The notes: generated by a model not told the origin, from the letters alone. A DNA stretch of 36,955 nucleotides from Alphaproteobacteria bacterium (GCA_030428615.1 JAUIDN010000024.1:1-36955); one strand, 5' to 3'. Positions 7,915-16,987 are shown, counted from the first letter of the stretch. Program-made: numbers and translations.

Positions 7915-8444
7915 CTCTACTCAATCCCTTCAGCAATTATACTTTAAATCCTAATGGTTTTATCATCATAATATCAATTACAGTTCAAAACCAGAGATAA
8001 TAATGACCATACCGCTTATGTTATAATTATCCGGCGATGGTAAATCCAGTCACAGCTCCTCCCAGAGCAGATATCTCGGACTGAGCAAACACTATCTCAA
8101 AACCCATTCCAATTTCAAGGCTTCCTTTGCAAGTAACAAAAAAAAAACATATTTTGTGAAAAAACAGAAGCGCGAATAACAATAAAATGACTTAACAATA
8201 ATACAAAAAAAATCATTAGTTATATGGATTTACCCTTATTATTGGAAACAGAACTCACATCAATTTTGCTAAACTATTGTCATCTAAGTATCACAAAAAA
8301 ATGACGAAAATGTGATCAAAGATCACCGCAAGACTGGTTATTCAATTCGATTTCTTAAAATTTAGTTAAAAAAGAGATTCGCCCCATTATAAAAACAGGC
8401 CTTTATCTCAAAGGACGAAAAGGAAAATATTTGGTGTCTCTTGT
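7915..8444. other. AT-rich intergenic region upstream of the TonB operon
   Basis: About 530 bases with no convincing gene on either strand. It contains A-tracts (for example near 8137-8149 and 8205-8212) and the palindrome at 8312-8326. It should hold the promoter of the DUF3450-TonB operon, but no -35/-10 pair or Fur box stands out by eye. Confidence 0.6.
8312..8326. promoter_or_regulatory. Palindrome GTGATC-AAA-GATCAC
   Basis: A perfect 15-bp inverted repeat with 6-bp arms. The half-sites resemble CRP/FNR-family recognition (TGTGA...TCAC), but the centre is one base too wide for a canonical CRP site. It is a candidate operator in the spacer between the TonB operon and the small gene at 8507-8686. 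The regulator is unknown. Confidence 0.35.
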
Positions 8445-8488
8445 AATCACAACTTCATACCATAAAATAATGATACGAAGTTGTGATT
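8445..8488. repeat. 12-bp perfect inverted repeat with 20-base loop
   Basis: AATCACAACTTC (8445-8456) and GAAGTTGTGATT (8477-8488) are perfect inverse complements. The structure begins 18 bases beyond the stop of the minus-strand gene at 8507-8686, so it could end or stabilise that transcript. No T-run follows on either strand, so it is not a textbook intrinsic terminator; an operator is also possible. Confidence 0.7.
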
Positions 8489-8506
8489 TAAAGATAGACT
8501 AGAAGA

Positions 8507-8686
8507 TTAAGAATGGGTTCTTACCAAATTTACTGCCTGAAGAACTTCGTCCCATTTATTTTCGATGCAAGTTTTCCTTGCTGCTGTAATACCAAAGCGC
8601 TTTATCAGTTGATGTGCCAATTCGCGCTTATACTCAAAGTCCCCTTTCACTGGATACTCACTAACTTTACTTTCTCCGGTCACCAT
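8507..8686 (-). CDS. Small hypothetical protein, 59 aa
   Basis: A complete short gene: TAAGGAG lies seven bases before the ATG at 8684-8686, and the frame runs 59 codons to TAA at 8507-8509. The product is soluble and charged, probably helical, with the pattern EYKRELAHQLIKRFGI followed by NKWDEVLQAVNLV. It has no membrane segment or signal peptide and a single Cys (residue 40). I do not recognise the family. It lies alone in the spacer, transcribed away from ccoN, with the FNR-type box (8888-8901) between the two, so it could share oxygen-dependent control. The excellent ribosome site is the main argument that it is real. Confidence 0.65.
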   Translation of the reverse strand: MVTGESKVSEYPVKGDFEYKRELAHQLIKRFGITAARKTCIENKWDEVLQAVNLVRTHS

Positions 8687-8887
8687 AATTTGACTCCTTA
8701 ACTACACATTTCACTCACACATAAATTTGCATTTACTGCCCAACAATTTTGCAATCTATATATAAAGTATGAAAACCGCGTAAATTAATGTTTACAATTT
8801 TAATTAAATAACAAAAAAAATGTGACCCCGCAAAGTCGACCCGTCTTTCATAAAACTCACTAAATTATTTATGCCATGTAGAGTTAT

Positions 8888-8901
8888 TTGATTTAGGTCA
8901 A
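8888..8901 (+). promoter_or_regulatory. FNR/FixK-type box upstream of ccoN
   Basis: TTGATTTAGGTCAA matches the TTGAT-N4-ATCAA consensus at nine of ten defined positions. Its centre is about 150 bases before the ccoN start and about 40 bases before a TATATT hexamer, suiting activation under low oxygen. cbb3 oxidase operons of alphaproteobacteria are classically controlled by FNR/FixK proteins. The palindrome could also act on the divergent small gene. Confidence 0.8.
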
Positions 8902-8943
8902 TGAATCAAATTACCATACCCCTTAGTCAATATATTATTCCAT

Positions 8944-8986
8944 TTAGTATGGATTTTTGTATTATTCTAATTAGTATGGATTTTTG
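8944..8986 (+). repeat. Two 16-bp direct repeats in the ccoN leader
   Basis: TTAGTATGGATTTTTG occurs at 8944-8959 and again at 8971-8986, a 27-bp offset, between the FNR-type box and the ccoN start. It may be a duplicated regulatory element or a slippage product in the 5' leader. Confidence 0.9.
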
Positions 8987-9005
8987 CGGGCGGTTATTAC
9001 CCGCA
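8985..9005 (+). repeat. Small hairpin in the ccoN 5' leader
   Basis: TGCGGG and CCCGCA form a 6-bp stem around a 9-base loop, 39 bases upstream of the ccoN ATG. It could stabilise the mRNA 5' end; there is no T-run to suggest termination. Confidence 0.45.
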
Positions 9006-9044
9006 CATTGAATAACCTACTGAAAACTGAGAACGGGTATTAAC

Positions 9045-10715
9045 ATGGCCTATCAAAACAATCCCCCAGTCGTAAACAGACTTGCACAATCTCTTACGAC
9101 CGCTTGCCTCGCTGTAGGCATTATTCTTGCCGTCATTATCGCTGGTAAAACATCATCTGGTGCAATGCAGTTCCATGCATTCATTATCATCGCTTCTTTC
9201 CTCGTTGGTATCATAGCCATATTTAATCTTGGCGCTCGTATCAATGAAGACGGACTTGAAGCGTCCCCGTCAGGAGTATTCTATAATAATACCATTGTTA
9301 AGTATGGTGTTATTGCTTCAGCCTTTTGGGGAATAGCCGGGTTCCTGGTTGGCGATGTTCTCGCTTGGCAACTTGCCTTTCCGGTTTTAAATTTTGATTT
9401 GCCATGGACCAATTTCGGGCGGCTTCGCCCGCTTCACACATCTGCCGTTATTTTTGCTTTCGGTGGAAATGTCCTCATTGCCACCTCTTTTTATGTGGTT
9501 CAAAGGACCTGCAAGGCAAGGCTGGCAGGGGAAATTGCCCCTTGGTTTGTTTTTTGGGGATATCAGTTATTTATTGTCCTTGCGGCAACAGGTTATTTGT
9601 TGGGGATAACACAATCAAAAGAATATGCTGAACCGGAATGGTATGTTGATTTATGGCTTACCATTGTTTGGGTTGTTTACTTGCTTGTTTTCCTTGGTAC
9701 ATTATGGCGACGCAAAGAGCCGCATATTTATGTGGCCAACTGGTTTTACCTTGCTTTTATCGTCACAGTAGCAATGCTACACTTGGTAAACAATGCCTCC
9801 GTTCCGGTTTCATTTGTCAATCCGAAAAGCTACAGTGCCTTTTCTGGTGTACAGGATGCTTTGACGCAGTGGTGGTATGGCCACAATGCGGTAGGTTTTT
9901 TCCTCACTGCGGGTTTCTTGGGAATAATGTATTATTTCGTACCCAAACGTGCGGAACGCCCGATATATTCATACCGGTTATCAATTGTTCATTTCTGGTC
10001 ACTGATTTTTCTTTATATCTGGGCAGGCCCTCACCATCTTCATTATACCGCCCTACCCGATTGGGCACAGACACTCGGCATGACTTTTTCTGTTATGCTT
10101 TGGATGCCATCCTGGGGTGGGATGATCAACGGGCTAATGACACTTTCCGGCGCATGGGACAAGTTGCGTACTGATCCGGTTCTGAAGATGTTGGTGGTGT
10201 CAGTTGCATTTTACGGAATGAGCACATTTGAAGGCCCTCTCATGTCAATCAAGGCTGTCAACGGCCTTAGCCATTATACGGACTGGACCATCGGCCATGT
10301 ACATTCCGGTGCACTTGGTTGGGTGGCATTTGTAAGTTTTGGTGCCTTGTATTGCCTGACCCCCTGGCTATGGAACCGTAAAGGGCTTTATTCGCTAAAA
10401 CTTGTCAATATACACTTCTGGGTCTCCACCGTAGGTATTCTTCTTTATATCTGTGCTATGTGGGTATCCGGTATAATGCAGGGATTGATGTGGCGTGCAT
10501 ATACTGACCTTGGCTTCCTTGAATATTCTTTTGTGGAAACCGTCGCCGCCATGCAGCCTTACTTCATCATCCGCGCCATTGGTGGCTTGCTATTTATCAT
10601 CGGTAGCCTTGTCATGGTTTATAATCTTTGGAGAACCATTCGGGGTGACATCGCCGACGAAGCAACACCGGAAAATATTGATCGGGCTATCGCGGCCCAG
10701 GCGTTAGGGGAATAG
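9045..10715 (+). CDS. ccoN: cbb3-type cytochrome c oxidase subunit I
   Basis: 556 aa, a heme-copper oxidase catalytic subunit with at least twelve membrane helices. It reduces O2 to water at a heme b3-CuB centre and pumps protons across the inner membrane. Visible ligand motifs: H131 in RPLHTSA (heme b), H280 in [11 protein letters not shown] (CuB), H330-H331 in GPHHLHYT (CuB), and H418/H420 in [11 protein letters not shown] (heme b3 and b). The HNAVGFF and HHLHY patterns are specific to the cbb3 branch. It is the first gene of ccoNOQP, behind the FNR-type box. The start at 9045 fits the usual CcoN N-terminus; its ribosome site (GGGT) is weak. Confidence 0.98.
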   Translation: MAYQNNPPVVNRLAQSLTTACLAVGIILAVIIAGKTSSGAMQFHAFIIIASFLVGIIAIFNLGARINEDGLEASPSGVFYNNTIVKYGVIASAFWGIAGFLVGDVLAWQLAFPVLNFDLPWTNFGRLRPLHTSAVIFAFGGNVLIATSFYVVQRTCKARLAGEIAPWFVFWGYQLFIVLAATGYLLGITQSKEYAEPEWYVDLWLTIVWVVYLLVFLGTLWRRKEPHIYVANWFYLAFIVTVAMLHLVNNASVPVSFVNPKSYSAFSGVQDALTQWWYGHNAVGFFLTAGFLGIMYYFVPKRAERPIYSYRLSIVHFWSLIFLYIWAGPHHLHYTALPDWAQTLGMTFSVMLWMPSWGGMINGLMTLSGAWDKLRTDPVLKMLVVSVAFYGMSTFEGPLMSIKAVNGLSHYTDWTIGHVHSGALGWVAFVSFGALYCLTPWLWNRKGLYSLKLVNIHFWVSTVGILLYICAMWVSGIMQGLMWRAYTDLGFLEYSFVETVAAMQPYFIIRAIGGLLFIIGSLVMVYNLWRTIRGDIADEATPENIDRAIAAQALGE

Positions 10716-10725
10716 GAGTAATATT

Positions 10726-11460
10726 ATGAGACTATTAGATAAACACGCTATTTTTGAAAAAAATTCTATTATTCTGGTGATCGGCATTCTGGTTACCGTT
10801 TCAATCGGCGGTCTGATTGAAATCGCACCTCTCTTTTATCTGGAGAACACGATTGAAAAAGTGGAAGGTATGCGCCCCTACACACCATTGGAACTCGCTG
10901 GTAGGAATATTTATGTACGTGAAGGCTGCTATGTTTGTCATTCACAGATGATCCGTGCCACACGCGACGAGGTGGAGCGCTATGGTCATTATTCGCTTGC
11001 CGCAGAAAGTATGTATGATCATCCATTCCAATGGGGTTCCAAACGGAACGGTCCCGATCTGGCGCGCGTTGGAAACAAATATTCAGATGAATGGCACAGG
11101 GCACACCTCACAAAGCCAAGTTCAGTTGTTCCGGAAACAATCATGCCGGGATACCCGTTCCTCGCTGAAAACAAGCTTGATTTCTCACAAATTAGCGGTG
11201 ACATACGTGCCAATCAAATAGTTGGAGTGCCTTACACCGAAGAGCAAATAATAAATGCGTCCGCAGATTTAAGAGCGCAACTTGACGAATTTTCGGATGA
11301 TTATGACGCATTCATCGAACGTTACCCTTCCGCACAAGCAAGGGATTTTGATGGAAATCCGTCAGAAATAACCGAAATGGATGCGTTGATCGCCTATTTG
11401 CAAATGTTGGGAACTCTGGTTGATTTTTCACTTTATGACGAACAAGAGAACAACAGGTAG
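10726..11460 (+). CDS. ccoO: cbb3-type cytochrome c oxidase subunit II (mono-heme)
   Basis: 244 aa. An N-terminal membrane anchor (about residues 14-36) precedes a periplasmic cytochrome c domain with the heme-binding CYVCHSQM (C68, C71, H72); a distal Met such as the one in MPGYPF is a candidate axial ligand. It passes electrons from CcoP to the CcoN catalytic centre. The ATG follows TAGGAG by seven bases and lies 10 bases after ccoN. The length is typical for the family. Confidence 0.98.
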   Translation: MRLLDKHAIFEKNSIILVIGILVTVSIGGLIEIAPLFYLENTIEKVEGMRPYTPLELAGRNIYVREGCYVCHSQMIRATRDEVERYGHYSLAAESMYDHPFQWGSKRNGPDLARVGNKYSDEWHRAHLTKPSSVVPETIMPGYPFLAENKLDFSQISGDIRANQIVGVPYTEEQIINASADLRAQLDEFSDDYDAFIERYPSAQARDFDGNPSEITEMDALIAYLQMLGTLVDFSLYDEQENNR

Positions 11461-11469
11461 GAGAGCGCA

Positions 11470-11619
11470 ATGACTTATCAAGAGATATCAAGTTTTTCCC
11501 AAAGCTGGGGATTGGTTTTTCTGGTTATCATGTTTGTCGCCGCGCTCGCATATGCGCTGTGGCCCACAAATAAGGATAAATTCAATAACGCTGCAAAAAG
11601 CATGCTGGATGAGGATTAG
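11470..11619 (+). CDS. ccoQ: cbb3-type oxidase small subunit CcoQ/FixQ
   Basis: 49 aa from ATG 11470 to TAG 11617-11619, between ccoO and ccoP, with GGAG ahead of the start. One membrane helix (about residues 14-32) includes the family-like FLVIMFVAALAYALWP, followed by a short charged cytoplasmic tail. CcoQ stabilises the cbb3 complex. Identification rests on position, size and the membrane-helix-then-WP pattern. Confidence 0.93.
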   Translation: MTYQEISSFSQSWGLVFLVIMFVAALAYALWPTNKDKFNNAAKSMLDED

Positions 11620-11621
11620 TT

Positions 11622-12488
11622 ATGTCTGAAGAAAACAAAAAAATAGATGAATTTAGTGGCGTTGAGACTACTGGGCATGAATGGGATGATATTAAAGAAC
11701 TCAATAATCCTATGCCACGATGGTGGGTCTGGACGTTTATTGTTACCTGTATCTGGGGTTTCGCATACATGTTCCTTTACCCTTCATGGCCACTGATTAA
11801 TGATTATTACAAAGGATATCTGGGTGAAACAAATCGCGACAGAGTCCACGCCGAACTTTCAATGGTTGCTCAAGAACGAGGTCAGTTTTCCGAGCGTATT
11901 AAGTCAATGGATCTGGAGGATATAGACACTGATCGTGAGCTACATGTATATGCACTCGAAGGGGGAAGAGCAGCGTTTGGTGATAACTGTGCGCCGTGCC
12001 ACGGGACAGGCGCGCAAGGTTTTGTTGGATATCCAAACCTTAATGATGATGACTGGATCTGGGGTGGTAGCCTGGAAGATATCCATTACACCATAAGTTA
12101 TGGTATTCGCGGCGTCCACGACGATACCCGGCTCAATGACATGCCTGCATATCTTAGGGATGAGCTTCTTACGCGTGATGAGATTGAAAGTGTTGCAACC
12201 TACGTTCAAAGTCTTTCAGACAAAAGTGTAACAGCAAGTTCGGAAGGACAAAACCTGTTCATGGATAATTGTGCTCTGTGCCACGGCGAGGACGGAAAAG
12301 GCCTTCGCGAATTCGGGGCGCCCAATTTAACAGATGCAATTACACTTTACGTCACTGACCGCGACAGCATTGTTGATATCATTTCCTATAGCCGTAGCGG
12401 TGTCATGCCCACTTGGAACGGAAGACTTGATGAAGCAACAATAAAAAGCCTGGCAATTTATGTCCACTCTTTAGGTGGGGGTGAATAG
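11622..12488 (+). CDS. ccoP: cbb3-type cytochrome c oxidase subunit III (di-heme)
   Basis: 288 aa. A cytoplasmic N-terminus with the MPRWWVWTF entry to a single membrane helix (about residues 33-55) is followed by two periplasmic cytochrome c domains, each with a CXXCH site: CAPCH (C123, C126, H127) and CALCH (C217, C220, H221). Downstream Met residues (NDMPAYL, GVMPTW) are the likely distal ligands. It receives electrons from soluble c-type cytochromes and hands them to CcoO. It starts two bases after ccoQ, with GAGGA upstream. It ends the structural half of the operon. Confidence 0.98.
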   Translation: MSEENKKIDEFSGVETTGHEWDDIKELNNPMPRWWVWTFIVTCIWGFAYMFLYPSWPLINDYYKGYLGETNRDRVHAELSMVAQERGQFSERIKSMDLEDIDTDRELHVYALEGGRAAFGDNCAPCHGTGAQGFVGYPNLNDDDWIWGGSLEDIHYTISYGIRGVHDDTRLNDMPAYLRDELLTRDEIESVATYVQSLSDKSVTASSEGQNLFMDNCALCHGEDGKGLREFGAPNLTDAITLYVTDRDSIVDIISYSRSGVMPTWNGRLDEATIKSLAIYVHSLGGGE

Positions 12489-12512
12489 CACGGGGGAAGT
12501 TAGATTAACAAT

Positions 12513-12564
12513 GATGAGAATGACGAGCCCGAATTTGGGAGGATATCCGGTTCGCATTTTCATC
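12513..12564 (+). promoter_or_regulatory. Stem-loop between ccoP and ccoG
   Basis: GATGAGAATG (12513-12522) pairs with CATTTTCATC (12555-12564), nine Watson-Crick pairs plus one G-U, with a further CGA/TCG pairing inside, and TTTT follows. It lies in the 97-base gap between ccoP and ccoG. It could partly terminate the transcript, protect the ccoNOQP message, or be a processing site, giving less assembly factor than structural subunit. Confidence 0.55.
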
Positions 12565-12585
12565 TTTTAAACAGGGTATAAAAAA

Positions 12586-14094
12586 ATGGCAGATATTAAA
12601 AATAGTGCCTCTACTCCCAGTTCTGATGACCACCATCAGAAAATAGAGCGCGCAAATGTGGAAGCCGTCAATAAGGCTGGCGAACGGTCCCTATACGCGC
12701 CGCGCAAAAAAATCCATCCCCAGCGCGCCAAAGGTAAATTCAGAACCATCAAATGGTTTATGATGCTGTTTACATTGGGTATCTATTATATAACACCGTG
12801 GATACGGTGGGACCGCGGTGAAGGCATGCCGGATCAGGCCGTTCTGATTGATATTACGGGTAGGCGCTTTTACTTCTTCTTCATCGAAATCTGGCCGCAG
12901 GAAGTATATTATGTAACCGGTCTGATGATAATGGGCGGTATTGCACTATTTCTGGTAACTTCGACGGCCGGGCGAATGTGGTGTGGGTATTCGTGCCCGC
13001 AAACAATCTGGACAGATTTGTTTCTGGCTGTTGAACGCTTCTTTGAAGGTGAGCGAAACGCTCGGATTAAACTTGATAAAGCCCCTTGGACCTTCGATAA
13101 AATTTATAAACGCGTCTTAAAGCATATAGTATGGATTTGGATTGCGCTTCTTACTGGTGGTGCTTGGGTTTTTTATTTCTCAGATGCGCCAACCCTATAC
13201 CAGCAAATTTTGACAAATTCAGCTTCCTTTGATGCTTATTTCTGGATCGGGCTTCTGGCCGCATTCACCTATCTTCTGGGTGGCATTGCCCGCGAACAGG
13301 TGTGTACTTATATGTGTCCATGGCCAAGAATCCAGGCTGTCATGATGGATGAGGAAACCTTAGCCGTGATGTACCGCTACGATCGGGGTGAACCTCGTGG
13401 CCCCCACAAAAAAAATGAAAGTTGGGAGGGGCGTGGTGACTGCGTACAATGCCGCCAATGTGTAGTCGTATGTCCTATGGGGATAGATATTCGAGACGGA
13501 ATGCAACTGGAATGTATTCAATGCTCGCTCTGCATTGATGCCTGCAATAACATAATGGAAAAAGTTGGTCGACCGCAGGGGTTGATTGCGTATGACAGTC
13601 TCAAAAATTTCGAGCGCCGCAAAAAAGGTGAGGAAAACAAATTCCGCATAATAAGACCCAGAACACTTTTCTATAGTTTTTTGCTGGCAGTCGTTGGAAC
13701 CATTATGCTCTATTCACTGCTCAACAGATCCGAACTGGATGTCAATATACTCCGAGACCGAAATCCGCTTTTTGTTCAGTTATCCTCAGGAGATATTCGC
13801 AATGGGTATACTTTGAAAATTATGAACAAATCAGAGGTGGAACAGAAATACTCTATCGAAATTGAAGGTATTGAAAACTACTCGATACGTGCAGAAGGTA
13901 TAGAAGAGCATACCGTTGACGGCGCACCAATCGCACTCGTAACCCGCGATAAGCTGCGGTCCTTGAGGGTGTTCGTTACAATACCTGAAGAAAATCTTGA
14001 ATCTGATAGCGTGGATATAACTTTTGCTGTCAGCGCAATTGACGGCGATGAAAAAGATGTTCAAACGACTTCATTTAAAGGGCCAGATAAATGA
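12586..14094 (+). CDS. ccoG: cbb3 oxidase assembly protein CcoG/FixG (polyferredoxin)
   Basis: 502 aa. Several membrane helices flank CGYSCPQTIW (C133, C137) and CTYMCPWPR. A ferredoxin segment has two Cys clusters (C286, C289, C292, C296 and C310, C313, C316, C320), the pattern for two [4Fe-4S] clusters. The C-terminal part (about 380-502) after a last helix is the Ig-like FixG C-terminal domain. CcoG helps assemble cbb3 oxidase by reducing copper for insertion. It overlaps fixH by four bases (ATGA). Confidence 0.97.
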   Translation: MADIKNSASTPSSDDHHQKIERANVEAVNKAGERSLYAPRKKIHPQRAKGKFRTIKWFMMLFTLGIYYITPWIRWDRGEGMPDQAVLIDITGRRFYFFFIEIWPQEVYYVTGLMIMGGIALFLVTSTAGRMWCGYSCPQTIWTDLFLAVERFFEGERNARIKLDKAPWTFDKIYKRVLKHIVWIWIALLTGGAWVFYFSDAPTLYQQILTNSASFDAYFWIGLLAAFTYLLGGIAREQVCTYMCPWPRIQAVMMDEETLAVMYRYDRGEPRGPHKKNESWEGRGDCVQCRQCVVVCPMGIDIRDGMQLECIQCSLCIDACNNIMEKVGRPQGLIAYDSLKNFERRKKGEENKFRIIRPRTLFYSFLLAVVGTIMLYSLLNRSELDVNILRDRNPLFVQLSSGDIRNGYTLKIMNKSEVEQKYSIEIEGIENYSIRAEGIEEHTVDGAPIALVTRDKLRSLRVFVTIPEENLESDSVDITFAVSAIDGDEKDVQTTSFKGPDK

Positions 14095-14576
14095 CGACAC
14101 AGCAAAAACCCTATACCGGCAAGCGAATACTGATGTGGTTCATTGGTTTTTTTCTTGTCGTATTTTGTGCCAATGGAATAATGACCTATTTCGCCCTGAA
14201 CACGTGGACCGGCCTCGAAACCGAAAATGCCTACGTAAAGGGTCTTAATTACAATGATGAATTTCAAAACGCCAAGTCACAAAAGGCCTCCGGTTGGGAA
14301 ATCGCTATTTCCCGAAAACCGGAATCTGTTGATGATCGATTTGAAGTTAGCATTACTAAACCGGAAGGAAGCCTACCGCCAAAGGAAGTCAGCGCACATT
14401 TCATAAGAGCTGTAGTAGAAGGGTATGATCAAGAAATTATGCTCTCTCAAATCAGTGAAGGCGTTTACGGCGCACCATTAAAATTACCACTCTCTGGGCA
14501 ATGGGATGTTTTAATTGTTGTTAAATCTCAAAATAACCTTATTTTTAAGCTAAAAGATTGGTTTCTGGTAAAATAA
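14091..14576 (+). CDS. ccoH: FixH/CcoH family assembly protein
   Basis: 161 aa with one N-terminal membrane helix (about residues 12-34) containing the family-like MTYFALNTWTGLETENAY, then a periplasmic beta-rich domain ending in LSGQWDVLIVVKS. FixH/CcoH is required for stable cbb3 assembly and acts beside the CcoI copper ATPase. The ATGA overlap with ccoG implies translational coupling. Position between ccoG and ccoI is the standard order. Confidence 0.95.
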   Translation: MTTQQKPYTGKRILMWFIGFFLVVFCANGIMTYFALNTWTGLETENAYVKGLNYNDEFQNAKSQKASGWEIAISRKPESVDDRFEVSITKPEGSLPPKEVSAHFIRAVVEGYDQEIMLSQISEGVYGAPLKLPLSGQWDVLIVVKSQNNLIFKLKDWFLVK

Positions 14577-14585
14577 AGGTGTTCT

Positions 14586-16781
14586 ATGCATCAAGTATCG
14601 CAGGAAGTGTCGAGGATAGAGCATTTCGTTGTTGAAGGTCTTCATTGCCCAAAATGCATTCGCGAAATCGAAGGCACTTTAGATGAAAATGCCAACATTA
14701 AAAACGCACGTGTTAATTTGAGTACTCAACGGCTTGCTGTTGAGTGGGCTGGCGGCGCGGACAGCTCACTAGAACGCACCGAAGAAGTCATCAGCGCATT
14801 GGACAAGATCGGTTTCAAAGCATTTCCGTTCAATACTGCTGATATCACTTCCGAAGGCGATAAAGCAGGCAAATCTCTTCTTTATGCGATGGGGGTCGCT
14901 GGCTTTGCTTCCGCTAATATTATGTTATTGTCCGTTTCTGTATGGGGCGGCGGTGATATGAATGAGAGCACCAGAAGCCTTATGCATTGGGTCTCTGCGC
15001 TCATCGCCCTACCTGCAGCAGCGTTTGCGGGCAGGCCCTTCTTCAGCTCAGCGTGGAGCGCCTTAAAAGCAAAACGCTTAAATATGGATGTACCAATATC
15101 TCTTGCTGTCATTCTGACATGTGGAATGAGTCTGTTTGAAACTTACCTTCAAAGTGACCATACTTATTACGATGCCGTTGTAATGTTGTTGTTCTTCCTT
15201 CTCATTGGGAGATACCTTGACCAGAAAATGAGAAATCAGGCTAGAAGTGTAGCTCATAACCTTATGAGCTATAAAGTTTCCAAAGCCAGTCTGCTGAAAG
15301 AAGACGGTTCGACGGAAGATGTTGCCGTGGAAATGCTGGTTCCCGGACAGATTATCCAAGTCATAGCCGGCGGCAGGATACCTGCTGATGGCAAAGTCAT
15401 AAGCGGTGTTTCAGACATTGATACAAGCCTCGTAACCGGGGAAACACTACCCGTTAAAGCCGAAAAGGGCACAGAAGTATTTGCGGGCACCATAAATATC
15501 AATGGAATATTAAATGTCGAAATCACCGCAACTTCTGGCAATACGTTGCTTGATGAGATTATCGAATTGATGGAAACCGCTGAACAAGGACGCGCCAAAT
15601 ATGTCCGCCTTGCTGATAAAGCCGCAAGTATTTACGCGCCCGCGGTGCACATCCTGGCATTGGGAACGTTCCTCGGATGGTTTTTTCTTTCCGATATTGG
15701 TTGGGAATTATCCCTTATAAACGCCATCGCAGTTTTAATTATCACATGTCCCTGCGCGCTCGGCCTAGCGGTTCCGGTTGTCCAGGTTGTGGCCTCAAGC
15801 CGTCTGTTTAAATCCGGCGTTTTGGTCAAAGCAGCTGATGGCCTTGAAAGGCTCGCGGAGATTGACACCGTTATTTTCGATAAAACAGGAACCCTTACCC
15901 TGGGTCAGCCGGAGCTTGCCAATGCAGATGACCCGACCGTAACCCCGTTTAACCTTGAACTGGCGGCAAGCATCGCCAAAACATCAAGTCACCCACTGTG
16001 CCGCGCACTTATCGTTGCCTGCCACGAAAGAAATATACCAACAATCGCAACCCGCAGTGAGATTTATGAAGAACCCGGAATGGGCCTCAAAGCCACCATA
16101 AATAACCTTGAAGTGCGCCTTGGCAGTCGTGAATGGTGCGGAATTCATGCAAGTTATTTGCCCAACAACCGCTATAGCGAATTATGGCTAAGCGTCGAAG
16201 GCGCGCAGCCGGTTTTATTTTGTTTTAAAGATCGCATGAGAAGCGACGCTCACGACGTAGTCGGTTGGTTTATCCGAAGAAAAATGAAAGTTATTCTTTT
16301 GTCTGGTGACCGCAAAGATGTCGTTGAAGAAGCGGCAGAGGAATTGGGACTTAGCCGTTACAAGCATTCCTGCAAACCGCAGGATAAGATAGAAATCATC
16401 GAAAGGATGAAAGCAAACGGTGATAAAATTCTTATGGTTGGTGATGGCATCAATGATGCCCCGGCGCTTCGCGCGGCACACGTATCAATTTCACCTTCAA
16501 CAGCCGCAGAGGTAAGCCAAAATGCCGCGGATTTTATTTTCCAATCTCAACGCCTTGAAACAGTTGTCCGCGCGTATCAGATTTCAGTAAGCAGCCGGAA
16601 ACTGGTTTTCTGGAATTTCGCTCTTGCCGGTATTTATAATGTAATTGCCGTACCGTTCGCGGCAGCCGGTCTGCTTACTCCGCTTGTCGCAGCGATCGCC
16701 ATGTCACTTTCATCCATCGTCGTGACGAGCAACGCGCTTCGGCTCAATTTTGAGAAACTTTATAAAAGTCACGAAGCATAA
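14586..16781 (+). CDS. ccoI: Copper-transporting P1B-type ATPase CcoI/FixI
   Basis: 731 aa. The N-terminal heavy-metal-associated domain has CPKC (C21, C24). Eight membrane helices include the ion-path CPC motif (388-390) in IITCPCALGLAVP. TGETLPV is the actuator loop, DKTGT (phosphorylated D432) and SSHPL mark the P and N domains, and GDGINDAP closes the hinge near residue 620. CcoI exports or delivers Cu(I) for the CuB centre of CcoN. The ATG is preceded by AAGGTG. Length and motifs are complete, and the gene directly follows ccoH. Confidence 0.97.
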   Translation: MHQVSQEVSRIEHFVVEGLHCPKCIREIEGTLDENANIKNARVNLSTQRLAVEWAGGADSSLERTEEVISALDKIGFKAFPFNTADITSEGDKAGKSLLYAMGVAGFASANIMLLSVSVWGGGDMNESTRSLMHWVSALIALPAAAFAGRPFFSSAWSALKAKRLNMDVPISLAVILTCGMSLFETYLQSDHTYYDAVVMLLFFLLIGRYLDQKMRNQARSVAHNLMSYKVSKASLLKEDGSTEDVAVEMLVPGQIIQVIAGGRIPADGKVISGVSDIDTSLVTGETLPVKAEKGTEVFAGTININGILNVEITATSGNTLLDEIIELMETAEQGRAKYVRLADKAASIYAPAVHILALGTFLGWFFLSDIGWELSLINAIAVLIITCPCALGLAVPVVQVVASSRLFKSGVLVKAADGLERLAEIDTVIFDKTGTLTLGQPELANADDPTVTPFNLELAASIAKTSSHPLCRALIVACHERNIPTIATRSEIYEEPGMGLKATINNLEVRLGSREWCGIHASYLPNNRYSELWLSVEGAQPVLFCFKDRMRSDAHDVVGWFIRRKMKVILLSGDRKDVVEEAAEELGLSRYKHSCKPQDKIEIIERMKANGDKILMVGDGINDAPALRAAHVSISPSTAAEVSQNAADFIFQSQRLETVVRAYQISVSSRKLVFWNFALAGIYNVIAVPFAAAGLLTPLVAAIAMSLSSIVVTSNALRLNFEKLYKSHEA

Positions 16782-16792
16782 AAGGCAGAAAC

Positions 16793-16987
16793 ATGGATGG
16801 TTTAATATATTTAATACCCGCTGCCCTCTTCCTGGGGTTTTTAGGGCTGCTCGGTTTCATATGGAGCATCCGTGAAGGCCAGTATGACGACCTTGATGGT
16901 GCGACATACAGAGCGCTATTTGAAGAAGATGATATGAAAGAAGAAAATGATTTAAAGAAAGATCAGTTGGAAGAAAAAGTTTCCTAA
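16793..16987 (+). CDS. ccoS: cbb3 oxidase maturation protein CcoS
   Basis: 64 aa. One N-terminal membrane helix (about residues 4-25, LIYLIPAALFLGFLGLLGFIWS) is followed by the CcoS signature pattern GQYDDLDGATYRALFEED and an acidic tail. CcoS is needed for cofactor insertion into the cbb3 enzyme. It is the last gene of the cluster. Its TAA interlocks with the stop codon of the convergent gene at 16984-17283, so no intrinsic terminator fits between them. Confidence 0.96.
   Translation: MDGLIYLIPAALFLGFLGLLGFIWSIREGQYDDLDGATYRALFEEDDMKEENDLKKDQLEEKVS

Larger units (their letters stand above)
8687..9044. other. Divergent promoter region between the small gene and ccoN
   Basis: 358 bases, AT-rich, with no gene. 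It contains the FNR/FixK-type box (8888-8901), a TATATT hexamer at 8931-8936 that could serve as -10 for ccoN, a pair of 16-bp direct repeats (8944-8986) and a small hairpin (8985-9005). On the minus strand, TATATA around 8758-8763 could serve as -10 for the 59-aa gene. Confidence 0.6.

Noticed and set aside
7980-8020. Possible Fur box (ATAATAATGA-like) before the TonB operon
   Set aside because: Only a partial half-site match and no inverted partner; AT-rich sequence gives such matches often.
8030-8150. Short minus-strand frame of about 26 codons ending near 8039
   Set aside because: No ribosome site, and upstream continuation runs through a poly-T tract; not distinguishable from chance.
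8513-8701. 62-codon plus-strand frame in the spacer
   Set aside because: No ribosome site, and it is antisense to the 59-aa minus-strand gene, which has a strong one.
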